Of a DNA stretch of 44,101 nucleotides, positions 37,177-44,101 are shown piece after piece (the stretch's first letter is position 1; every line of letters starts with the position of its first letter). The translations under genes were made by a program, and so were the position numbers. The notes beneath the pieces are model-generated. The model was given only the letters and a program-made list of their open reading frames with translations. It had not been told where the DNA came from and ran no database searches. The DNA is from DYGX01 sp035325905 (lineage in GTDB: Bacteria; Chloroflexota; Anaerolineae; Aggregatilineales; Aggregatilineaceae), in contig DAOKYY010000025.1 of assembly GCA_035325905.1 (NCBI GenBank), forward strand, positions 1 to 44,101, given 5' to 3'.

Positions 37177-38930
37177 CGCGGCTGGTGCTTGCTTCGCGTA
37201 GTCAGTCTCTCGCGCGGCACCCGCGCCGCGCTGAAGATCGGCTTGTCCCGCTGACCGAGGCCGCACGCGACGCGCTGTTGGCCGCCGATCCCGGCGCGCC
37301 GCTGGCCGATCTGCCGCCGTTCGGCGCGATCCAGAGCGCGGCGCTGGCGGAGGCGTTCGAACAGGCGCGGGCGATCCTCGACACGCTGGCGGGCGACGCG
37401 GCGTGGGCGCGGCTGCTGGCGTATCGCGGCTACGATCTGCGCCCGATGGCGCTCAAAAACGTGTTCTTCGCGCTGGAAGACGCGGCGCGCGTGATTCATG
37501 TGGCGCGAGCAGCGGTCGAGGCGCATCCGGGCAGCGCGACGATCCTGCTCGACGGCGATGCGGACACGCTGCGGGCGGTCCAGGCCGCGCTGCCCGGCGT
37601 CAAGCTACCGCCGGTCGCGGCGGAGTGGCGCGGGGCGCTGCGCGAGCGAGTTCGCCCCGTGGCGCGCTATACCCGCGACCGCGTCCAGGTGTGGCGCGCC
37701 GGGCGTCCCGCGCCGCGCGGCGACCGCCCGATCGTCGCCTTTCTCGACGCGCCGCACCGCGCTCGCTTGATGGCGCGGACTCTGTCGCTGCTGGCCGCCG
37801 ATCACCCGATCCACCGCGCGGGGTGGGGCGAGCGGCCCGATTTCCCCTGGCCGGACGATTTGCCGGTGCGCCCGGCGGCGTCCTACCGCTGGAACGCCTA
37901 CACACCTCGCGGCGCGGCCTGGCGGATCGCGCGGCACGTGCTCGGCTCGCGGGCGCGGACCGATCTGGCCGCGTTCGGGCTGGACGCGATTGGCTGGCTG
38001 CCGCCGCGCCTGCTGTGGGCGCTGCGCTACGCCGACCTCCAGCGGTACGCGGCTATGCTCGAGGCGTTCGAAGGGCTGGCGCGCGCCCAGCGTCCCGCGC
38101 TGTGGATCACGCTTGAAGACCTGCTGGCCTTCGGCAAGTGCGCGGCGGCGGCCGGCGAGCGGCTCGGCGTGCCCACGCTCAACGTACAGCATGGCATCAT
38201 CGGCGCGTATCCGTACCGGACCGGCGTCGATGTGGTGGGTATGTTCGCGGCGTTCGGCGAGGCGGACCGGCAAACGCTGGTCGCGCGCGGCGCGGATCCG
38301 GCGCGGATCGCCGTGACCGGGCCGGTGAGCTATGATGATCTGCGCGCGCTACGCGTGGATCGAGTTTCGCTGCTGCGCGCCGCCAAGCTCGACCCGGCGC
38401 AGCCGGTCGTGCTGTTTGCGTCGCAGCCGGGCCAGCGGCTGGTGACTGACGGCGGGCGACGGATCGCGCTGCGCGCGCTGGCGCGGGCGGCGGCAGACAC
38501 CGGCGCGCAAGTGGTCATCAAGGCGCACCCGCTCGAAGACGTGGGCGCGCTGCGACGGCTGGCGGCGGAGACGGGGCTGCACGCGCCGGTCGTCGAGGGA
38601 CAGTTGTACGAGTGGCTGCTGGCTTGCGACGTGTTGGCGACTATATCTTCAACAGTGGTGTACGAGGCGGCGGTCGCGGAGCGTCCGGTGTTGTTGCTGG
38701 AATGGTCCGGCAATTCGGACGTGGCGGGGTATCTTGAGACCGGGATCGGGCTGCTGCCGGAGACGCCCGCTCAAACTAGGTCGGTGCTGCGCGCGCTGCT
38801 GTCCGATGAAGCGCTGCGGACGACGATGCTGGAGCGCCAGCGGGCGTTTGCGCGGCGCCATCTGGCGGGCGCCGATGGCCGGGCGTCGGAGCGGCTGGCG
38901 GCGCTCGCGCGGCAACTGATCGAGGGGGAG
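37173..38930 (+). CDS. GT-B-fold surface-glycan protein, 2-epimerase/transferase-like (3' end in gap)
   Basis: 586 codons to the scaffold gap; the C-terminus may end only a few residues further on, because the sequence reads SERLAALARQLIEGE. Residues about 1-250 are a poorly conserved N-terminal half. Residues about 300-570 have a GT-B pattern: LNVQHGIIGAYPYRTG, then GPVSYDDLR, VVIKAHPLED and the second-domain nucleotide-binding ISSTVVYEAAVAERPVLLLEWSG. QHG and the S-S-T-x-x-x-E-A element are found in UDP-GlcNAc 2-epimerase-like, CDP-glycerol transferase-like and capsule transferases. The exact reaction cannot be read. Context (flippase, nonulosonate synthesis) suggests a step in sialic-acid-like glycan assembly. 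Starts with ATGA overlap on the flippase stop. Confidence 0.7.
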
Positions 38931-39030
38931 NNNNNNNNNNNNNNNNNNNNNNNNNNNNNNNNNNNNNNNNNNNNNNNNNNNNNNNNNNNNNNNNNNNNNN
39001 NNNNNNNNNNNNNNNNNNNNNNNNNNNNNN
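38931..39030. other. Assembly gap (100 N)
   Basis: Exactly 100 undetermined bases, the usual placeholder for a scaffold join of unknown length. It removes the end of the GT-B gene and the start of the cytidylyltransferase-PseG gene. Confidence 1.
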
Positions 39031-40692
39031 GACGAAACGCTCAAAGTGCTGGCCGTGGTTCCCGCGCGCGGCGGGTCGAAGGGCATCCCGCGCAAGAACG
39101 TGCGCTTGATGGCGGGCAAGCCGCTGATCGCGTATGTGCTGACCGCGCTGCGCCAGGCCGAGACGGTCGGGCGGGTGGTCGTCTCGACCGACGACGAGGA
39201 GATTCGGGCGGTTGCCCTGCGCTACGGCGCGGAGGTGATCGCGCGACCGGCAGAGTTGGCCGGGGACGCGGTCACGCTCGATCCAGTGATCGCGCACGCG
39301 GTCGAGCAGGTCGAGGCGGGCGGCTATCTGCCGGACGTGGTGCTGACCGTCCAGCCGACCTCGCCGCTGCTGCGCCCGGAGACGATTGACCGCGCCGTGC
39401 GCCTGCTGGTCGAGTCCGGCGCGGAGACGGTGATCTCGGTCGTCAACGAGACGCATCTGGCGTGGGGCTACGACGCCGAGGGGCGCGCCGTCCCGCTGTA
39501 CGAGCGGCGCGTCAACCGCCAGCAGCTTCCGCAGCGTCTCAAGGAAACGGGCGGCGTGTTCGCCAGCCGCCGCGATATCGTCACGCCACAGGGGCGGATC
39601 GGGCGCGACGTGCGCCTGCTGGAGCTAGACCCGATCGAGGGGCTGGACATCGACAGGATCGCGGATTGGTGGGTGGCGGAAAAGGCGCTCAACCGGCGGC
39701 GGATCGTCTTTCGCGTCGATGGCAGCCGCGAGATTGGCATGGGGCACGTCTCGCGCGCGCTGACGCTGGCCGGGCACCTGCTTGACCACGAGTTGTTGTT
39801 CCTGATGCGCGCCGATCACCCGGCGGGCATCGAGCTGGTGCGCGCTTCGCACTACCCGGTGCGCGCCTTCGCGGGCGACCCGATCGCCGCGCTGGCGGAA
39901 GCCAATCCCGACATCGTGATCAATGATATTCTAGATACAGAGCTGGACTACGTGCGCGCCCTGCGCGACCGGGGCTGGTTCGTGGTCAATTTCGAGGATT
40001 TGGGGCCGGGCAACCACGCCGCGCATCTGGTCGTCAACGCGCTGTACAACCCGCGCTATCCTGAGCCGCACATGGTGTGGGGAGCGCAGTACGCCGACCT
40101 GCGCGACGAGTTCTACAGCGCGCCGGTCAAGACAGTCACGCCGGACGTGCGGCGCGTATTGGTCACGTTCGGCGGGGCGGACCCGGCCAACCTGACCGCC
40201 AGAACGCTCGACGCGCTGGCGAGCCTGCCCGGTGACTTCGAGGTGCAGGTCATCCTGGGGCTGGCGTACGAGCCGCGCCCGGCGCTGCGCGAGCGGATCG
40301 CGGCGCTGGGGCCGCGCTTCGAGCTGCGCGAGCAGGTGCGCGACATGAGCCGCCGCATCCATGCCGCCGACCTGGTGATCACGTCCGCCGGGCGCACCGC
40401 CTACGAAGTCGCTGCCATCGGGACGCCATGCGTCGTGCTGTGCCAGAACGCGCGCGAGCAGCGGCACCTGTTCGCGCTGGCCGAAAACGGCTTCATCAAC
40501 CTGGGGCTGGGCAGCGATGTGCCGGATGACCTGCTACGCGACACGTTGCGCCGCGTGATAGACGACTTCGAGGGACGGCAGCTCATGAGCCGGCGTATGC
40601 TGGCGGCAGACGTGCGCAGCGGCACGGCGCGCGTGGTGCGGCTGATCATGGATACCTATCGAGCGTTTGAAAGCGAGCGTGAGCGATCATGA
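39031..40692 (+). CDS. CMP-sugar cytidylyltransferase - PseG-type UDP-sugar hydrolase fusion (5' end in gap)
   Basis: 553 residues visible; the frame is open to the gap and the real start is probably inside it (DETLK precedes the conserved core). Residues about 6-222 are a NeuA/PseF-like cytidylyltransferase: VVPARGGSKGIPRKN, VVSTDDEEI, QPTSPLLRPETI and ETGGVFASRR. Residues about 223-553 match PseG, the hydrolase that releases UDP from a 2,4-diacetamido sugar: FRVDGSREIGMGHVSRAL, a GGADPANLTARTL loop and ITSAGRTAYEVAAIGTPCVVL. The two enzymes would act at different steps of one nonulosonic acid pathway: hydrolysis before, and CMP activation after, the synthase encoded next. Its stop overlaps the NeuB-type ATG as ATGA. 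Confidence 0.88.
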   Translation, partial: DETLKVLAVVPARGGSKGIPRKNVRLMAGKPLIAYVLTALRQAETVGRVVVSTDDEEIRAVALRYGAEVIARPAELAGDAVTLDPVIAHAVEQVEAGGYLPDVVLTVQPTSPLLRPETIDRAVRLLVESGAETVISVVNETHLAWGYDAEGRAVPLYERRVNRQQLPQRLKETGGVFASRRDIVTPQGRIGRDVRLLELDPIEGLDIDRIADWWVAEKALNRRRIVFRVDGSREIGMGHVSRALTLAGHLLDHELLFLMRADHPAGIELVRASHYPVRAFAGDPIAALAEANPDIVINDILDTELDYVRALRDRGWFVVNFEDLGPGNHAAHLVVNALYNPRYPEPHMVWGAQYADLRDEFYSAPVKTVTPDVRRVLVTFGGADPANLTARTLDALASLPGDFEVQVILGLAYEPRPALRERIAALGPRFELREQVRDMSRRIHAADLVITSAGRTAYEVAAIGTPCVVLCQNAREQRHLFALAENGFINLGLGSDVPDDLLRDTLRRVIDDFEGRQLMSRRMLAADVRSGTARVVRLIMDTYRAFESERERS

Positions 40693-41744
40693 AACCCGTT
40701 CGTATCGGCGACAAGCTGATCGGCCCCGGCCATCCCACCTATGTCATCGCCGAGGCCGGCGTCAACCATAAAGGCAGCCTGGAGGCCGCCCGGCGCATGA
40801 TCGACGAGGCCAAGCGCGCCGGGGCCGACGCGATCAAATTTCAGACCTATAAGGCGGAAAAGCTGGTGACGCGCTCCGCGCCGCGCTATTGGGACGACCC
40901 CGAAGCGACCGGGACGCAGTACGCGATCTTCAAGCGGTCGGATAGCTTCGGCGAAGACGATTACCGGACCCTGTTCCAGCACGCGCAGAATGTCGGGATT
41001 ACGTGGCTGTCCACCGCCTTCGACCTTGAGGCGGTGCGCTTCCTGGACGAGTTGGGGATGCAGGCGTTCAAGGTCGCCTCGGCGGACCTGACCAACTATC
41101 CGCTGCTGATCGCGGTAGCCGAGACGGGCAAGCCAGTGATCCTGTCGACCGGCGCGAGCGAGCTGCCGGAGGTGCACGCCGCCGTTGACTTTCTGCGCCT
41201 GCACGGCTGCCGCGACCTGGCGCTGCTCTACTGCGTGCTGAGCTATCCAACGGCGGATGAGGACGCGCACCTGCGGCGTATTCAGACGCTCCAGCACAGC
41301 TTCCCGGACATCCCGGTTGGGTTCTCGGACCATACGATACCCGACGACTGCGTGATCGTGCCGTCGGCGGCGGTGGCGCTCGGCGCGGCGTGCGTCGAAA
41401 AGCACTTCACGCTCGACCGCTCGCTGCCGGGCGATGACCACTATCTCTCGGTCGACCCGGCCCAGCTGGCGACGATGGTTCGCAACTTCCGCACGATCGA
41501 GAAGGCGCTCGGCAATCCGCGCTTCGGCGTGCAGTCCGGCGAGGAGCTGGCGCGCAAGTTCGCGCGGCGCAGCATCGTCTCGGCGGTGTTCATCCCGATG
41601 GGCGCGGTGATCACGCCTGAAATGCTGATCATGAAACGGCCAGGGACCGGGATTTCGCCGTCCGAGGTGCCACACCTGATTGGGCGCCGCGCGACGGTGG
41701 ACATCCAGCCGGACACGGTGATAAGCTGGGACATGGTCGATTAA
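40689..41744 (+). CDS. Nonulosonic acid (sialic/pseudaminic/legionaminic) synthase, NeuB family
   Basis: 351 residues. The TIM-barrel domain (about 15-260) has IAEAGVNHKGSLEAARRMID, AIKFQTYKAEKL, the VASADLTNYPLL stretch, STGASELPEV, PVGFSDHT and CVEKHFTLDRSLPGDDHYLS, the standard NeuB/PseI landmarks; His and Glu in EKHFTLD help bind Mn2+/PEP. Residues about 290-350 form the SAF (antifreeze-like) domain ending TVISWDMVD. It condenses a hexosamine with phosphoenolpyruvate to a nine-carbon acid. With PseG in the preceding gene, pseudaminic or legionaminic acid is more likely than Neu5Ac, but the exact sugar is not certain. Overlaps the preceding stop by four bases. Confidence 0.93.
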   Translation: MKPVRIGDKLIGPGHPTYVIAEAGVNHKGSLEAARRMIDEAKRAGADAIKFQTYKAEKLVTRSAPRYWDDPEATGTQYAIFKRSDSFGEDDYRTLFQHAQNVGITWLSTAFDLEAVRFLDELGMQAFKVASADLTNYPLLIAVAETGKPVILSTGASELPEVHAAVDFLRLHGCRDLALLYCVLSYPTADEDAHLRRIQTLQHSFPDIPVGFSDHTIPDDCVIVPSAAVALGAACVEKHFTLDRSLPGDDHYLSVDPAQLATMVRNFRTIEKALGNPRFGVQSGEELARKFARRSIVSAVFIPMGAVITPEMLIMKRPGTGISPSEVPHLIGRRATVDIQPDTVISWDMVD

Positions 41745-41765
41745 CGAAGGCGCAGCGCGGGCGCG

Positions 41766-42725
41766 CTAGAACCAGCGCAGGCGGCGGAACAGCGCCAGCA
41801 GCCCAACCGTGATGCCGATCATCAGCGCCAGCACGAACGGCACGCCCCATTCGGCCGAGAAAGGCGGCCAGGTTTCCGCGAAGTTCATGCCATAGAATCC
41901 GCTGATGACGGTCAGCAGGCCGATCATCACCGTGAAGACCGTCAGCCGGTTGACGACGGTGTTGAGCCGGTTGGACACCGCCGACATGTACAGATCGATC
42001 ACGCCCGTTAGCGTGTCCCGGAAGGTCGTCACCATGTCCGCGATCCACATCAGGTGATCGGACACGTCGCGCAGAAACGGGCCGATTGCCGCCTGATCCA
42101 CGAAGGCGTAGTTGTGGTGCGTCAGGTTGCTGAGGATTTCGCGCTGGGGCCACACGACGCGCCACATGTCGATCAGCGTGTTCTTGAGCTGAAACAGCCG
42201 GTTGAGAGCCTGCTGGCGCGGGCGCTCCAGAACGCTATTGCTCAACGTCTCAATCTCTTCTTCGAGCGTATCCAGCAGCGGAAAGTACGTGTCCACCGTC
42301 GCGTCGAGCAGCGTATAGAGCAGCAGGCTTGGCGTGAGGTCCGGCGCGTGGCCCAGCCGCTCCAGCCGGGTGCGAGTCTCGGCAATCACCGGCTCGTCGG
42401 CGGTACGGACTGTCACGACGAAGTTGCGCCCGACGAAGACATCCAGCTCGGTGAAGTCCGCGTCGCCGCTATCTTCGCGCACCGGATTGAGAATCAGGAA
42501 CAGGTAATCGGCGTATTCTTCGAGCTTGGGGCGCTGGTGCTGGTTGCGCGTGTCCTCAATCGCCAGGGGGTGAAAGCCGAACACGTCGCGCATGAGCGCG
42601 ATCCCGGCCTCGTCCGGGCCGACAATGTCCACCCACAGTGTGCCACTGGGCGCGCGCAGCAGGTCCGCGATCCCCGCTTCGGCGACCGGACGCCAGCCAT
42701 CATCCAGACGAACGCTCGTGATCAT
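41766..42725 (-). CDS. corA: CorA-family magnesium/divalent cation channel
   Basis: 319 residues. The cytoplasmic N-terminal domain and a long helix (about 150-255) are followed by two C-terminal membrane spans (about 258-278 and 292-312). The selectivity-filter GMN motif, in SGFYGMNFAE, lies between the spans. FGFHPLAIEDTRNQHQRPKLEEY is the N-terminal family signature. It forms a pentameric Mg2+ (or Co2+/Ni2+) channel. Its start lies 26 bases inside the end of the upstream glycosyltransferase gene, so they are co-transcribed. It converges on the NeuB-type gene with 21 bases between the stops. Confidence 0.95.
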   Translation of the reverse strand: MITSVRLDDGWRPVAEAGIADLLRAPSGTLWVDIVGPDEAGIALMRDVFGFHPLAIEDTRNQHQRPKLEEYADYLFLILNPVREDSGDADFTELDVFVGRNFVVTVRTADEPVIAETRTRLERLGHAPDLTPSLLLYTLLDATVDTYFPLLDTLEEEIETLSNSVLERPRQQALNRLFQLKNTLIDMWRVVWPQREILSNLTHHNYAFVDQAAIGPFLRDVSDHLMWIADMVTTFRDTLTGVIDLYMSAVSNRLNTVVNRLTVFTVMIGLLTVISGFYGMNFAETWPPFSAEWGVPFVLALMIGITVGLLALFRRLRWF

Positions 42726-43869
42726 TGGCCTCTTCCCCCGCCGCGCGCTCAGGCGGCCCGATCAATCGCTCGATGACTGCGAGCAACTCCGCTGCTTGAT
42801 CGTCCCAATTGTACTGCTGCTGCGCCCGTTCGCGCCCGTGCGCGCCCATCTCGGCGCGCCGCGCCCCGTCGACCGCCAGCGCCGCGATTCCGGCGGCGAT
42901 GCTGTCCGGGTCCTCGATATTGACTGCCAGCGCGGACTCGCCCGCCAGCGAGAGCCAGAACGGGTTGTCGTGCATGATCATCGGCAGCCCGGCGGCCATA
43001 TACTCGAACAGCTTGATCGGCCAGTTCACCGAGCTGTTGCGCTGCGGGCGGAGGCTCATCAGGCCGATGTGCGCCTGCGCCAGGAGCGCCGGGACGCCGT
43101 CGTGGCGCACGTTGCCCCACAGGCGCACGCGCTCGCCGGCCGCCGCGCGGACCTCCGCTTCGTAGGCGTCCATCTTGAACGGGCCGATCACCCACAGGTG
43201 CACGTTCAGCGCCGGGTCCAAACGGTTGACGGCTTGCACGCACTCCAGCACGCAGCGATCGGGCTGGACCGAGCCGGAGTAGACCGCGATGATCGACCCA
43301 TCCGGGGCAGGGCGGTCCGGCTTGGCGGAGCGCCAGAGCGCCAGCTCCGGCACATTGCGGATAATCGCCATCTTGCGCCGCGCGTGCGGGAAGCGGCCCG
43401 CGATCTGCTCGAAGGCGGGGAGCACGGCGTCGAAGGCGCGTACCGCCAGCCGCTCGTAGCGATCGTACAGCCAGGCGACCGGGCGGCGCAGCGCGCGCGG
43501 GATCCAGTCCTTGTCGAGAATCTGGTACGGGACATGCTCGTGAATGTCGTAGACGACCTTGCGCCCGCCGAGCTTGAGCAGCAGGCCGACGACTGTCATC
43601 TCCGGGTCGTAGACAAAATACAGGTCCGCGTGTTCGGCGCGGGCCTGCCGCCAGACGCGCAGCAAGCCGAGCCAGCGCCTCCATGCCTGGCGGGCGGGGG
43701 GCTTGGGCGGCAGGGGCTTGAGGCGCACGCCGTCAAACGTTTCGTCCGGCGCGCCAGGGGCCAGCAGCGTGACCGTATAGCCGCCGCGCGCCAGGGTGCG
43801 CGCCAGTTTGTAGAAGACGCGCGAATCGAACGGATCGTGCACGGTGGAGACGAAGCAGATCGCCGGCAT
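42700..43869 (-). CDS. Glycosyltransferase, GT4-like (GT-B fold)
   Basis: 389 residues from the ATG at 43869, which has a GGAG six bases upstream; the frame extends further upstream without conserved sequence. The N-terminal domain opens with ICFVSTVHDPFDSRVFYKLARTLARGGYTVTLLAP. VVYDIHEHVPYQI is a typical acceptor-side element, YSGSVQPDRCV the hinge, and WPIKLFEYMAAGLPMIM the C-terminal donor-binding motif of GT4 enzymes, with Glu in place for the nucleotide-sugar. The sugar and acceptor are unknown; the surface-glycan genes on the other strand 2 kb away suggest a similar role. The gene is followed by corA with 26-base overlap. Confidence 0.9.
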   Translation of the reverse strand: MPAICFVSTVHDPFDSRVFYKLARTLARGGYTVTLLAPGAPDETFDGVRLKPLPPKPPARQAWRRWLGLLRVWRQARAEHADLYFVYDPEMTVVGLLLKLGGRKVVYDIHEHVPYQILDKDWIPRALRRPVAWLYDRYERLAVRAFDAVLPAFEQIAGRFPHARRKMAIIRNVPELALWRSAKPDRPAPDGSIIAVYSGSVQPDRCVLECVQAVNRLDPALNVHLWVIGPFKMDAYEAEVRAAAGERVRLWGNVRHDGVPALLAQAHIGLMSLRPQRNSSVNWPIKLFEYMAAGLPMIMHDNPFWLSLAGESALAVNIEDPDSIAAGIAALAVDGARRAEMGAHGRERAQQQYNWDDQAAELLAVIERLIGPPERAAGEEANDHERSSG

Positions 43870-44101
43870 AGACGCTCCGGGGGAAGGCCAGCGCAGCCAG
43901 GGGCAGCAGCAATTGTAGCCGATTGGCCTACGGCGCTCCAATTGGTGGGTGATAAAAGGTTTTTTGCCAGACTTTTATACCTTTGGCCGTTGGCGGCGCG
44001 CTCGGTCTGCTATTATTTTCTTAAAGTAGTGTTGCGCGCTCAGACAATAGGGAGTAGTGTCATCATCGCGGCTTGCCTCCAGGCTGTGTGGGTGTGGCTA
44101 G
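43870..44101. promoter_or_regulatory. AT-rich upstream region of the GT4 gene and promoter towards the right edge
   Basis: An intergenic stretch to the window edge. On the plus strand TGC-TATTAT (44008-44016) is an extended -10 for a gene beyond the window. On the minus strand TATAAA (43979-43974) is a -10 candidate for the GT4 gene without a good -35. AAAGGT and ACCTTT form a loose inverted repeat at about 43955 and 43979. No open frame of note lies here. Confidence 0.45.

Overview
The window is GC-rich bacterial chromosome with tightly packed genes and strong G/C preference at third codon positions. It has no rRNA, tRNA, CRISPR array or mobile element that I can see. Pro/Thr-rich extracytoplasmic linkers, orphan family-5 ABC transporter genes, a CHAT protein, a beta' subunit with a large N-terminal coiled-coil insertion and CRP/FNR-type regulation together suggest Chloroflexota (Anaerolineae-like). 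This is an inference from gene content, not a phylogenetic result. A run of exactly 100 N (38931-39030) marks a scaffold join, so this is a draft or metagenome assembly.

Layout. Positions 1-4707 (minus strand) hold a three-gene overlapping operon: a PrsW-like membrane protein, a single-span protein and a secreted trypsin-like protease with Thr at the expected nucleophile. After it comes a separately promoted FHA plus winged-helix regulator that runs off the left edge. Positions 4920-8302 hold a peptide/nickel-type ABC importer (binding protein and two permeases, no ATPase nearby). Positions 8299-11192 (minus) hold crp-like regulator, yraN, miaA and a membrane-anchored hypothetical. A regulatory spacer with two dyads separates this from a polytopic membrane protein (11402). 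cinA, an OPRT-like gene, and convergent GNAT and lepA genes follow. Positions 16981-18993 hold ftsY and prfB, the latter with an intact programmed +1 frameshift. A CHAT-CARDB membrane protein and rpoC follow, each with its own promoter; rpoC has a ~360-nt leader and a 108-residue acidic tail.

Positions 26681-32134 (minus) hold a GH-A-clan lipoprotein, a lysine 2,3-aminomutase (kamA) paired with a D-Ala-D-Ala-ligase-like ATP-grasp enzyme, and an ICMT/PEMT-family methyltransferase. Positions 32284-34964 hold gyrA with two promoters and a GAAC-N4-GTTC (LexA-type) dyad at the first. Positions 34991-35576 hold a complete fluoride riboswitch-crcB unit. Positions 35698-41744 hold a surface-glycan cluster: Wzx-like flippase, GT-B protein, a cytidylyltransferase-PseG fusion and a NeuB-type synthase, pointing to a nonulosonic acid decoration. 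A glycosyltransferase and corA on the minus strand close the window.

The most promising unusual units are: (i) kamA plus ATP-grasp, with a terminator-like hairpin between promoter and ribosome binding site, which looks like a beta-lysine-ligating pathway; (ii) the operon of apparently degenerate proteases next to an FHA-DNA-binding regulator; (iii) the LexA-type site on gyrA; (iv) the CHAT protease joined through one membrane span to an extracellular CARDB module; and (v) the acidic tail on RNA polymerase beta'.
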